Part shown: one piece after another, positions 51,858 to 63,159 of the stretch
Layout: each line of letters begins with the position of its first letter
Position numbering within the stretch: the first letter of the stretch is position 1
Assembly: GCA_029204225.1 (NCBI GenBank)
Contig: CM055107.1
Location: 5,990,873 to 6,054,872 of the forward strand
Reading direction: 5' to 3'
DNA length: 64,000 nt
From: Diphasiastrum complanatum
Lineage: Eukaryota; Streptophyta; Lycopodiopsida; Lycopodiales; Lycopodiaceae
Notes under the pieces: generated by a model
The model's input: the letters and a program-made list of their open reading frames with translations, nothing else
What the model was told of the DNA's origin: nothing
Databases searched by the model: none
Position numbers and translations under genes: made by a program

Positions 51858-52472
51858 AGTACGACGTTTTTATTAATTGATTTGACTACTTTTCCATTTC
51901 AATGTTTGGGTTGTCAAAGTGACATTTGAATGAAAGAAGAATGTTTTGCCTGATTTCCTTCTTTCATTCAAATGTCACTTTGAGTGTAAATGAGAGCTTG
52001 AGTGTAAATAGCAGTCTTGAGAGGTTTGAGGTTTATACTTTTGACGCAATAAGAGAGGGGCTCTGTGAAAGCTTGCTTCTTTTAATTCAGGAATGGAACT
52101 TGGAAATCAGGCGGCCGTTGTGATGGTGAGAGTGAGCCCTCATCTGAACTGGAGCTGGATGAGCAGGATGAGCCATGGATCAACAGAGCGGTGTCTGAAG
52201 AGATTTCAAGAAATGAAAAACTTCATATCTCATTCCTCAACATTACTCACCTCACATACTATCGAAAAGATGGGCATTCTTCCCTCTGGTATCTCGGAGA
52301 TGGGCTCAGCCCAGCTCCTATACGCCGACAGGACTGTAGCCACTGGTGTTTGCCGGGTGTGCCTGACACATGGAATGAACTTCTCTATGTCATGCTGCTT
52401 GCACGAGCTCAAGGACCTTGGAGTACCCAACTGTCCTCCCCACCCAACTACTCTGCTATAGAAAAGGGGTAA
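50046..52472 (+). CDS. TBL: TRICHOME BIREFRINGENCE-LIKE (PMR5/PC-esterase) protein, 4 exons
   Basis: Inferred exons are 50046-50941, 51111-51500, 51638-51796 and 52091-52472, all with GT...AG introns and compatible phases, giving 608 residues. TBL proteins are Golgi type II enzymes that O-acetylate cell-wall polysaccharides; the exact substrate cannot be told here. Residues about 37-56 ([18 protein letters not shown]) form the signal anchor. A long charged stem follows, then the PMR5N domain from Cys245 ([32 protein letters not shown]). The catalytic motif GDS is at 318-320 ([15 protein letters not shown]), and [15 protein letters not shown] spans the last splice site. The C-terminal DCSH motif is at 563-566. 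All key residues are present and no lesion was seen. A partial tandem copy begins at 63160. Confidence 0.93.
51817..51853. repeat. (TC)n microsatellite in TBL intron 3
   Basis: 37-bp perfect run, 20 bp after the splice donor of intron 3. Confidence 0.95.
51914..51983 (+). repeat. Perfect 26-bp hairpin in TBL intron 3
   Basis: 51914-51939 (TCAAAGTGACATTTGAATGA then AAGAAG) is the exact reverse complement of 51958-51983, with an 18-base loop. Confidence 0.9.
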
Positions 52473-53764
52473 AAGATAAGATTGCGAATTCTTGAGGAGG
52501 TATTATATCTGCATTGGTTCGCACAGAAATATGTGGAAAATAACTTGAACTTCTAATCTCAGTCAATTGCGCACGTCTTCTGGAACAGTAAGACTGTTTA
52601 TTTGTGAAGCAATTTCTTTAAGGTCTTTAAGGTAAAGAAAGGAAATTTTTGCCATTCTTGAGACAGATCGCCTCAATAAAGGAAAGGATGGTTAAGAGTC
52701 TTCTAGGAACAGCTTATCATTAACTATTCCCGAGAAACAAAGAAACACAGCGACTGGGTGAGCCATAGCAAACGTGTGCTGTCTGTGAATTTTTTGCAGA
52801 GATGCAAACTGTTATTATGTCATATTAAATAACATTTTCTTTTCACAGAAAATGCTGAAATTTTGCCTCCTGAAGTATACTCATAAAACAAGTGAAAAGG
52901 TCCGACTCTGTAAATCTTCTCATGTTCATCATGAATCAGATTACTTGAGTGCTGACAGGGTTTACAGATCTTCTATTGCATTTTTCTGCAGTGTCAGGTA
53001 AGATGGTGTTTCCAACCAAACCTTTACAGTATATATTATACAAGGAATCCTTCTACAGACTAGTTTTTCCCTGCTAAATCTGGAGCTAGTTTGAAACCTA
53101 GTGCTGAGTAGATGAAAGTAGTTCTTTGTCCTGAGGCTAAAACCATCTTAACTGGGCTCCATACCCTTTGATCAGCTCCATTAACCTTTCAATTTCCTTA
53201 GACTTCAAACTTTTTGGTAGTGTGGATCATCATGAGGTCAAAGGTGTGAGCTTCAATATTTGTATCAATGGCCTGGCATATCATGGCATTCATCACATGG
53301 ATGGATGGGAAATTTCTCTAGTGATTAATAAGGAAGTGGGATTCATAACAACCATACATCCAACTCAGATGAGGGAAATCCCCAAAAAATCCCTCGCCCA
53401 ACAAGAGAGAAAATAACCTTGCAACCATTATGTTGGTGAATGTTTGTGAAATCATACACCATAATTGCCATTCCAAGAAGTGTATTAGGTTGGTGAATTG
53501 TTGTGAAATGATTAGCATAATTGCCAAATCAAGAAGTGTATACAATATGGCAATTTAATGGAAAGATGTTTACCAAATGTAACATCATGTGATAAAATAC
53601 AACCTCTTTGAAGTCATTTAATATCTTTCATGTAGTATATTATGTCTTATTCAAAATATGCAACGCAACTACAAACATAATTTACAAGCCTTATTACAAA
53701 CACTATTGCCTTGTTACTTTGCTTGGCAATGAATGGGAAGATAAGGTGGTTTAACTAATGTACA
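52473..53764 (+). other. TBL 3' region and spacer
   Basis: AATAAA at 52675-52680, about 200 bp after the stop, is a candidate polyadenylation signal. Further right, a unit of about 56 bp ending CAAGAAGTGTAT-like is duplicated at about 53430-53484 and 53485-53540. No gene recognised. Confidence 0.45.
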
Positions 53765-53900
53765 TTTTTTTTTTGTTTTTTTTAGGGGGGGGGGGCTAGC
53801 CCTCCCCGGGCATTGCTCTCGAGGAGGCTCCCGAGGAGGGCGTCCGCCAAAGGCACAAGCCCTTCCCTAGGTAGAAGGGCTCGAGGCCTTCCCTGTCATA
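53765..53900. repeat. Homopolymer T/G run and GC-rich block
   Basis: T10-G-T8-A-G11 at 53765-53795 is followed by a GC-rich stretch with CTCGAGGAGGCTCCCGAGGA, unlike the AT-rich surroundings. It has no identified function. Confidence 0.6.
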
Positions 53901-56732
53901 ATTTTCTTTTTTTTACATTTTTTGAAGTTTCTTTGCCATTTTTTTTTTACATGCACCTTATGGGTGAAGGTGCACATAGAAATAGTAAATTTTTCTAAAG
54001 AACAGTTGTGTCTACTACAATTGTGCAACCCCCTGAGATGCTTTTATAGTCATACACATATGGTGTGTGAAGGCGTGGAGTCCACATGTAGGTGATAGTA
54101 GAATTCAGAAAAGAATTGTAATGTTTTGCTTGTGGGAGAGATTGTTGGTGTCAAGCAAAACATAGGTGTGTTTGTTGACATCAGCAAAGCCTATCTACGT
54201 TGGAAGGGCACGCAATCAAAATTTAGAGTTTTTTGTAATATCTTCATTTCTTAAATGATGATAGCTTCTGTGTGTTCTTGATATGTTCAATGTCTCTCTA
54301 CTTCTTGGATATGGATGTGTTCTTGAACACAACGTAAGGCTGAATTGTAATCTACACGTTATTAACATATGTTAGAAAGCATTGCATAATTTTCACATAA
54401 GCCAACAACAACTTGGATGGATATCGATGAGCACTTCAAAGACTTTGTTAGCAGCAACTTGGATGATACATGCTATGTTCTAAAGAATGTGTTGGTGTTC
54501 TTAGTGTTGTGTTACAATCATGATCTTATCATTATTGGTAATGAAATTATTATTGAGCACTCTAATTTGTAGTCATAAACCATGACGTACATGATCATCA
54601 GAGGAAACATACCCTAAGCCATTTTGGGCTTGTCATCTATTTGGACCTCTATTGTGATTGCCTCTTTTTCTTCTTCCAGCATTTGAAGCCACTTGTTTAA
54701 TGCAACATTCATTCTCAAATTTTGATCTTGGTCACAATAGCAGCATGGTTCTTGGTTTCTCTCTCTTGATTTCGAAAAGCTCACTGATGTGGTATATTCG
54801 ATATTGATTGAAATTGACCCTACCTCTAAACTTTCTATGATCCCTTTTTCTTGGTGAATTTGAAGATGTCGCAAGTGCCTGATCACTATTTCTTGATCCC
54901 TTTGTGAGAAATTGTCAAATTTGGCAAATCTAGCTTGATTAAACCATGTAAATTTGTACATTGATGGGTCCCACATGTGTGAGTCTACTCTAGAATAGGT
55001 TAGATCACATTCATAGGACCAAATCCATAAAATCATGGAGTTGGTTGATCAACCTAGCCATCAACTTGGCAAAACTCAAGGGTTAGGTTAGATTGGAAAA
55101 TTAGGGCAAAAATCCTCAATCATCTTCCTTATTACATGCTGGATTTTCACCTAAGGTGGGGAAGAGCTTTGAACATACTATTCATCTGTCATAGTAATGC
55201 GTTAGAATTTTCTAGAGCAATTTGGCAATCTCGACTTCCTCCACTATGTGCTTTGTGTCTCTTGTGATCCTAATGAAAAATAAGTGTCATTAACTCTCTT
55301 CTGTGTTTACAGGCCTATACTGAAGGTTGTACCACACGTGTGGGGGTCAAATCTTCATGTGGATCAATGATTTTTTATTGCTCTTGATTGATGTGTGTAG
55401 AATTGCTAATCTAGATCAAGTATTTGACATCTAGTTTTGCATTTGAGCTATAATCAATCAATCAATCACTCTTGGGAGCCATTAATAGACTCAAGGTCCA
55501 AAATATTGTACTTCAACATGGTATTGAAGCGAGGTACAAAAGGTAATCATTGATCAATAGTACAATCTAAATTTAGCACATGCAGACTTTAGTCATTCAA
55601 GTTTTGTGTCAATACATTGTTGAAACCTCTTGGACATGTAACATGATGACCAAAAACAAGAGAAATGACTTGGAGACCCATTTCTTTTAAATTTTTTAAA
55701 TTTTTTTAAAAAGTATCCAAATTTAAAATGCTTCAAATAAATATATTGTAATGTTAAAAAATGTTGTATTTTGCAAGAAAATAATTCAAACTACAAAAAT
55801 TTGGTCAGTAGATTTTCATAAATAGCTTAAAATTAGCTTATATTAATAATAATACTATTCAAAATAAACTCATTAGATACACAACCATTGAACTAACTAA
55901 TTTTTTTTTTTGTTTATTTAAAACAAAAGTTATAGTTTTTTTTTTTGGAATTTTAAAAGTATTTTAAATTACAATTCTTGTATCGAAAATATATTTTTTA
56001 AATTATGATAAAAATTTTAATCAATATTTTTTAAAGTTTTAAATTTCTTAAAATCTTTACTTATATCTACGTAAGTTCATTGAATATTTAAACATTAAAT
56101 AAACACAAATGAAATTACTTTACAATAATCGAGATTAAATGATTTGTGAAAATATTTAAATCACCCTGAAAAAAAAAATTATTTCTTAAAATTTTCAACA
56201 ATATTTTTTTTACAAAAAATATTATAAAAACACATCCAAAATTAAAATATTATAAACTTGACAAATCGTTACAATTTTAGTTTTTGGTAATGATTATCAA
56301 TGTTGAAATTTTTAAAATATTTCAAATTCGTAATTTTAAATCATTAAAAAACAAATTTAAGAACATTAAATCAATCAAAAAGATTTCAAAACACAATACA
56401 TCAAAAAATATAAATGCAATTATGTTTTAAAACAAAAGAGAATTTTTTATTCCCAAAAATCATCGAGGTCATTTACATCTTTTTCTTTTTCTTGAGTAGC
56501 CACTATACTTCCAAGTGACACCTCTTCTACAGTTTCTTTGACTACCGTAACCACATTGTAAGTTTTAAACTATGTACATGTGTTTCATTCAGTTCTCTTA
56601 CTTCCATTGGCATGTCTCCTATTATTGGGTCTACAGGTGGCCTATCACATTGATTTATATCAAAAATCAAAGTTGTTTTTTTAATTTTTTTTTGTTTTAT
56701 AAATATCTTCTCTTAATTTGGCAAGCTCAGAG
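53901..56732. other. Unassigned, very AT-rich from 55.6 kb
   Basis: A 140-codon minus ORF (54614-55036) has no family motif and is uncertain. 55680-56450 is extremely AT-rich with A and T homopolymers. Nothing else was recognised. Confidence 0.35.
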
Positions 56733-57605
56733 CTATCTTGTAAGGATGGATGCACCAGGTAGAGACATCGATGGTTCGGTGGCGGCTTTCTTGCTTTCAG
56801 CAGATGGGATGGACTTATGGCGATGTGTAGCCATGGTCTTTGGGCGTGACTTGGGTCTAGTGGGAGAAGACTTAGAAATATTATGAGATCTTTTTTTTTT
56901 GAGATGAGAGACAACTACAGTTTCATCCTCAACGTTCTCAGAGGCCGGCTTTGTGACCTGAGCAGTGGTAGAAGCAAGCTTGCGAGGTCCAATAGATACA
57001 CATTTTGAACTCCGTAATGAATAGACCAGATCTTTCGCCTCAACAATAGCAGCTAAAACCATTTTTAAGCATTGCTTCATGCTCTGGACAGAAACAAAAA
57101 TCAAGTTTAAAATATAATGAGTAAAGGCTTCTACCTAAAAGTTCAAAGAATTTTATATTTAGTAACCACTATGCTAAGCATAAACAAATAGACATACTTG
57201 AATAAAAATATATTTTATGATTACACACCAAAGTAACTAGAGCTTTATCAAAATAAACTTTGATGGCCTCGTCCTGGCAAAGTCGAATCTTTATCATAGT
57301 CTCATTCATAATGAAAATAGAACGAGACTTATCCGTCTCCTTTACAAGTACGTTCACAAAACCTTCTTCCTCATCCTCATCTGGTTGATCAACAAGCAAT
57401 CTTCCTTGAACTTTGAATTGTGAGTCTCCCCTGCCAGGCGTCTCAGCTAAATGAATAAAAAGCTCCGACAGCTTTGTGTTGTTGACCCCTCTGGTGAAGT
57501 AATACATGAATTTCTTCTTATCTTTCAGTGGAATATCTTGAGGTTTACCCGAAATTTTGAAAAAAATCCTCGACATTTCAAAAACTATCAGAGACAATTG
57601 AAAAT
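56733..57605 (-). CDS. Unknown two-exon (or more) nuclear-type protein, partial model
   Basis: Exon 57605-57229 is preceded by a good acceptor (CTTTTTCTTTGCAG) and ends at TTG/GTGTGT. Exon 57083-56733 follows an acceptor TTTCTGTCCAG. Both are phase 0 across the 145-bp intron, and the frame stays open to a stop at 56733, about 242 codons. The first part has SRIFFKISGKPQDIPLKDKK and an acidic DQPDEDEEEGF. The end is basic and Ser/Pro-rich (SHLKKKRSHNISKSSPTRPK), like a nuclear localisation region. An exon upstream (toward 57780) is likely but unresolved. No family recognised. It diverges from the DUF7869-like ORF, with the palindrome array between them. Confidence 0.5.
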
Positions 57606-57797
57606 CTGCAAAGAAAAAGATTCTTTAGGAGATTTAAATCACTACCTGAATGAAAATACTGAAAACTTTAATAAGACAAGCAGTTTTGTGAAAAATCTCT
57701 AAAAATCAAAACTAAAAATTTAACACATTTTCTTACAAAAACATCTCAAAAGTATCACTTTTCTCAAACTAAGCCTTGTAAAACAGGAAAAATACGA

Positions 57798-58329
57798 GTA
57801 GCAACCTATGTTGAGCATAGGTTGCATTTTTAGTCCTCTTCTAATCTATGCTCAACATAGGTTAGCAAGCAGATTGCGAAGACATCCTATGCTGAGCGTA
57901 GTTGGGACTAGAGCACGCGAGTGATGACCTATGCTGAGCATAGCCTAGAAGAGGACCAGAGATGCAACCTATGCTCAGCATAGGTCGTCACTCACACGGT
58001 CTAGTCCCACCTATGCTCAACGTAAGATGTCTTTGCAATCTGCTTGCTAACCTATGCTGAGCATAGGTTAGAAGAGGACCAGAGATGCAACCTATGCTCA
58101 GCATAGGTTAGCAACCAGGTAAGAATAGAAAAATTCCGCCGACTTCCTATGCTGAGCATAGGTTGTTACTAAGGACCCGAACACAACCTATGCTCAGCAT
58201 AGGTTAGAGGAGAGGACTCGTGCAACCACCTATGCTAAGCATAGGTCACCCAAGTTTTAAGAATATGAATACTAATTAAAACATGAATATTTACTAATGC
58301 AATAATTTAATACCCATGCTAAGCATAGA
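57798..58329. repeat. Array of twelve 17-bp palindromes in a nested hairpin
   Basis: Units match CCTATGCT(G/C/A)AGCATAGG. They lie at 57805-57821, 57845-57861, 57886-57902, 57928-57944, 57968-57984, 58010-58026, 58051-58067, 58091-58107, 58146-58162, 58187-58203, 58229-58245 and 58313-58329. The spacers also pair. About 57798-57944 is the reverse complement of 57968-58116, so the whole forms a foldback of about 320 bp around a 23-base loop. A 37-bp direct repeat (57948-57984 and 58071-58107) is identical. Confidence 0.95.
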
Positions 58330-58439
58330 ACAAAGTTTAAAAATGACAATAATCTTACCGTCAAGAAATCTATGAGCAAGCATGTATGCAATATCCTATA
58401 GAAAGCCGTGACTTTGTCGTAGCGAAAGCTCTGGCTGCA

Positions 58440-58680
58440 TGTGTGCTCTGAATTCGCAGATGAGGTGAGGTATGCTTGGACTACGGTCCTTAAATAAGTT
58501 TTTTCTGGAGACCCCCGCCTCATGCCAGACCTCCAGCTTGCGTCGGGACCGAGTTGCCGTGACTCACCTCACCTCACCGCACGCCGACCTCGGGCCTGAG
58601 CCGAGACCGTCCAAACCTAAACCTAATCCTAAACCTACTATTGGGTCAACCCTAACCCTAAAGATTCTATCAAACAGTAT
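58440..58680. promoter_or_regulatory. GC-rich block with telomere-like CCTAAA repeats
   Basis: GC-rich, CpG-containing sequence (58500-58610) is followed by degenerate plant telomere-type repeats, AAACCTAAACCTAATCCTAA near 58613-58635 and AACCCTAACCCTAAAG near 58648-58664. AACCCTAA (telo-box) motifs are known in plant promoters; a promoter role here is inferred. Confidence 0.45.
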
Positions 58681-59148
58681 TTAAGGCATGGTAGCCGCTG
58701 GAAATTTTAATTAGCCAGTTACTTTCTAGGCTTGTTGCTCATTTGCATTTAGTTTTTTCTTGTATACGTCTATTGAGGTTCGCATAGCTTTTTATTTTCA
58801 CTTACCGGATAATTTTACAAAATTAGAAATATTTTTGATGTACAAAGAGTTTGCCAAAACAAAAAATGTTCCCTATTTGAGTTACTCATATTTTCTTAGA
58901 ATTTGAAAAAGAGATTTTAAACTGGTAAAGATTCCCAAAAAAATCACGAATGACAGTATACTCCACTTGCGAGTTGTTAAAGTCTGCAAAACAACTTGCA
59001 AAGACCAATGACGAAAAAGGTAAATATTAATCAAATTTGTCATTCATTTTAATACTTTCTGTTTTGAAAAAAATTATGTTGCAGTCTTTTTTAATACAAT
59101 TATGATATGATCTTTATTCTATTAAATAACTGAATTATTGTATTTTCA
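58681..59148 (+). other. Possible upstream exon and intron of the DUF7869-like ORF
   Basis: AAAAAG/GTAAAT near 59015-59024 and ATTTTCAG/TGGATG near 59144-59152 look like a donor and acceptor, suggesting that the ORF below has an upstream exon ending near 59018. Coding content there is not clear. Confidence 0.35.
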
Positions 59149-60921
59149 GTGGATGCTGCAAAAGCTCTTCAACTGCACAGAGATCAACAAACAGTTGAAA
59201 GACAAAAGTTGGCCAAGCATCGAAAGAAATGTTTGGAATGTCCACAAAAATATATGGGCCTTGTTATTGATGGCATGGATGAGAAGAAAACAGTGTTGCC
59301 TCATTTTGTCAGAGTGCCCAAAAATTTGAACGAGACAGATTTTATTCAGGTTCATCTCGTTGGAGCACTTGTGTTTAATGGCACTTTGGAGTCCAAGGTC
59401 TTCCACAATGTTTGAAATGATCCAAATTTGACGATCACCATTGTACATAAGATAATTTGCGAATTTGGTGAAAATCTTCCAGAAATACTTTATTTGCAGC
59501 TTGACAACACTGCTAGGGAAAATAAAAACCAAACTGTTTTGGCATACTTGTCCATGCTAGTGGAGAAAAAAAAATTCAAAAAATTAAAAATAGGATTGTT
59601 GTTGGTAGGACATACCCACGATCAAATTGATCAAATGTCTAGTTGTTTTTTTAAGAGATTGAGATGCAAGAAAGCATTTTTTTGACCAGTGCTTCAAAGC
59701 ATTGTTTTGGAATCGTATGTGCCAAAGCCAAACGTATCATTAATCAGACACACATATGATTTTCATGATTATGTTAAGGAGTCCAACGAAACAAGGCGAT
59801 GCGTAGCTAATATTAATAATATTAGCTTTCAACACCAATTTAAAATCAAATGTAACGAACCAGACATTATATTATTATGGGGCAAACTATTTTCAAATTC
59901 AGTTTCATGGCTACCTCTTGAAGGAGTTCGATTTTTGCTTAGCATTCCATTGACTCAAATCAAGCTTGTTGTGTTGTCTCCCTTGAAGTCCTTGTTAGAA
60001 GAACAAAAGGTGCAAAGAGAACATCGTGAGATTGATCCATTTGCCTCATTAAATTTTTTTAAATCAAGTATTCAAGCAGCTTATCATTTTTTTGATGAGT
60101 TTGATCAGCATTGGTGGATGGACTTTTTCGAGGAACAAAAAATCCGTTTGCTCAATCTCGAACATACATCAACAACTGAAGAATTTTATTGGCCTCATAA
60201 ATTAGGAACATCAACTACAATTGTCGAACATTCAGATCTTCCTCGAGATAATGATGTCTTGCAGCTTGTGCAAGATGGGAAACGTGAAATTTATGTGGGC
60301 TCAAGGAAGAATAGGCAAAGCGTAAAAGCTGCAAAAATGAGATGGCGCGGTGATTTGAATGAAATCCAAATTGGAAGCCTCGTTACACTTCTAGCTTCAA
60401 AAAGCAATGAAGGATTTTGGATTGCCAAAGTACTTGGTTTTATTCAAAATAGCAATCAAACAAAAGTACTACGTGTCCACTAGTTGTGCACCACTTCAAC
60501 GAATGCTTGTTTGGGAAGGTACGAACTCGAAATATTGCAAGTAGATCCAAAGGGCAAGAGAAAGAGATTGCCAAAAAATCAACCAAGAGTCGACGATTTG
60601 AATCTACATGACGTAGATGTTTTGGCATTTAATTTTGAATTAACAATGACCAATTATTTACGAAAGTCCACTATATCTATATTGAAAGAACGACTTGGAT
60701 TATTGGAAAAACCATCATCCTCCACTCGTCATCAATAGAGAAAAGCTGATTTACATGATTTTTTGTCAACATTAGACGCAGATTCTGAGGAAGATATGCC
60801 AATTGACTCTAATGAAGAAGACGGGCCTTCCACTTCATCAGCTGAAAACGAGAGTGTTGAGAATATGTCAAGTTCTGAATTGAGAGGCATAAATGAAAAT
60901 TCTTTAAAAAATGTACTTTAA
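59149..60921 (+). pseudogene. DUF7869-like protein, one frame with four internal stops
   Basis: A single reading frame of about 590 codons is interrupted only by TGA 59413-59415, TGA 59683-59685, TAG 60481-60483 and TAG 60736-60738, and ends at TAA 60919. There is no frameshift. The core has YMGLVIDGMDEKKT, LYLQLDNTARENKN and LLLVGHTHDQIDQMSSCF, the spacing of conserved Asp/His residues I associate with DUF7869, a domain of uncertain function. An RNase H-like or transposase-type core is an inference. Downstream it has YWPHKLGTSTTI and a small domain with GSLVTLLASKSNEGFWIAKV that resembles a chromatin-reader-type barrel. An acidic Ser-rich tail closes it. Start is uncertain because of the likely upstream exon. 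Function unknown. Confidence 0.65.
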
Positions 60922-63159
60922 AAAAAAAAGTGCAAATATAATAGAAGTTGTTTTGTATTTCGAGTTTCAAAAATCATTTGTTCTCTTGAATTATTATTTC
61001 ATTTGTAATTATGATGGTTTTATGAAGTTTGCAACAAAAAAATTGTAGTTCTTTATTTAAAATATGCATTTTTTGGCTTTTTTTGAAGACAAAATTTAGA
61101 GATTTATTAAAAAAATCCATGATTTTGGCCTAAAACAAGGACCATTAAAAAACACCAAAAAAGATTACTCTTTTTCAGGTCAAAGTCCCAAAACAAATGT
61201 TATCGTGTTATGTGCTGCTACTCAAATTGGAATGTGTTTGATGTTGTGCTTTAGCTTAGTGTTTTTATCTAATAAGGAACTTCATTCCCATAGTAAAATA
61301 TGTGTTTATCAGAAAGGAAATTGTAAGGAGATGAATAGAAAACTAGCATACGATTTAGACTTATTTGAGTTTCTAGAGTAGTTGATATGAAAGGAAATTG
61401 AAATAAATAGGTTCAGTACATATTCATGAGTTTCAATATCGACACATGCAATTCCTAATTGATAGTCTCTAGATTGTTAAGTTGATTATTGAGGATTATA
61501 TTTTATACAAGGTATTATTGGATGGTGAATCAGAGGACAATGACCAGACAATCAAAACTATAGACTCCAAAAAAAATTTATAAAAAAAAACATAAATTTA
61601 CATTGCAATTTATTTATTCACTCTCTCTTTGGGAAAGGACAAACCTTTTATGGCACAAATCTTTGATATTCTAGGTAAGTATGCCACGAAATCACATATT
61701 TCAAAGTAATAAAAATTGGTTCAATCTAATTGTACAAAGTGGTTGGTTTTTTGTAATTTAACATTTGTACAATCAACCGCTTTTCTACAAAAAAAAGTAC
61801 AAGATGCTTTCAGATATATATAAAGGGACATAAGTACATATCCATTTTATGGGAAACATATATTGTACATCATAGCAAATGCTAACTCTTTAACTTGAGC
61901 ATTAAGATAAGTCCATGTATAAGGTAACTATCGTGACATCTCATAAAATATTTTTTCTTTTAAAGTTCTAGGGTTTTTTATGGGTTCAAATCAACAATGA
62001 TGCAATTGATATAAGTTTCTTTATGTAGGCTTGGGTTAGAGATCAATTGAGTCCAAGCCATAATGTTGTTACATAAACCTATTCTTAATCTTTATTGAAA
62101 ATCCGACATTTTAATAAGCAATTTTATACATGTTTATGGGGATTACCAAATTAGGACAATCAAACTTAATAATAATGAATGCAAAAAAAAAGGGTTTCTT
62201 TTTCGTTTATGTTATAAACGATGTTACCATAAAGGTATTTCTTATATGTGTCAAGAGCCATAGTTGTGTACCAAATAAATCATGGATCATCTTAAGAGTT
62301 GTCAAGTGCGTAGTGCTCAACGAAATGAACAATCTTAGAATTGGTTGTAGGATTAATAAGCATTACAATCCATTTTTTTCCATAATAGACAACTAGGAAC
62401 ATAATTGCTCATCGTGAATAACAGATATATCACATACTTGCTCAAGATTCATGCTCGATAGAATACACAACTCATAGATCTATTCTCATTAGTTTTGCCT
62501 TCATGTCATGTAACTTCAACATTCAAAATATTTACAAATGATTTAGACTAAATCCCTTACTTCCACAAACAGCTCAAGTCATGAAGCATGTGACTACATT
62601 TACATAGAAAGAGATCTTATTTGCACTCTATCTTTGCAAATAGCGAGGAAATCATTCTTCAAATAACGACTATAATTTCTACAATAAAAAATGAGAATGA
62701 ATGGGATTGTATGGGTGGTGGAGGTAGATGACTTGGTCCCAATGCGTTGTCATCTTTTTTTTCCTTTCTACAATAGAGATCTTATATAAAAAGGCTACAA
62801 TGGATGTGCTTGTTTCTTCCTCTTATCAAATTTACCTAAAAATAGCTTTATCTCTATAATTTCTATTCATGTTTCTTTTGCACTACTTGCTATCACCTTT
62901 CTTCTATCCATAGTTGTTTAGAACTTTGAGAAGTTGAGTAAAGATAAATCAAAAAGCAATCACAACAATTCTAACATGTCAATATTTGAACCAATTGACA
63001 TGCTTTCCTCAAATGTTCATATGCTGCTTGCTTGCCATGGACCTGAGAGGTTCCCCAACCATGGTTATATTAACGACTCTGAGGAGACTGTGTTGGTGGT
63101 GGGCCACATTTATGGCAGTTGGTTTTCAGAGCCTTTCACATAGCTGCTACATGTCTTTG
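60922..63159. other. Unassigned AT-rich sequence
   Basis: No coding motif or repeat recognised. An 88-codon ORF (62130-62396) looks like chance. Confidence 0.35.

Noticed and set aside
57798-58329. CRISPR-like array
   Set aside because: Repeat units are palindromes with related, pairing spacers, in a plant nuclear context. There are no unique spacers and no cas genes.
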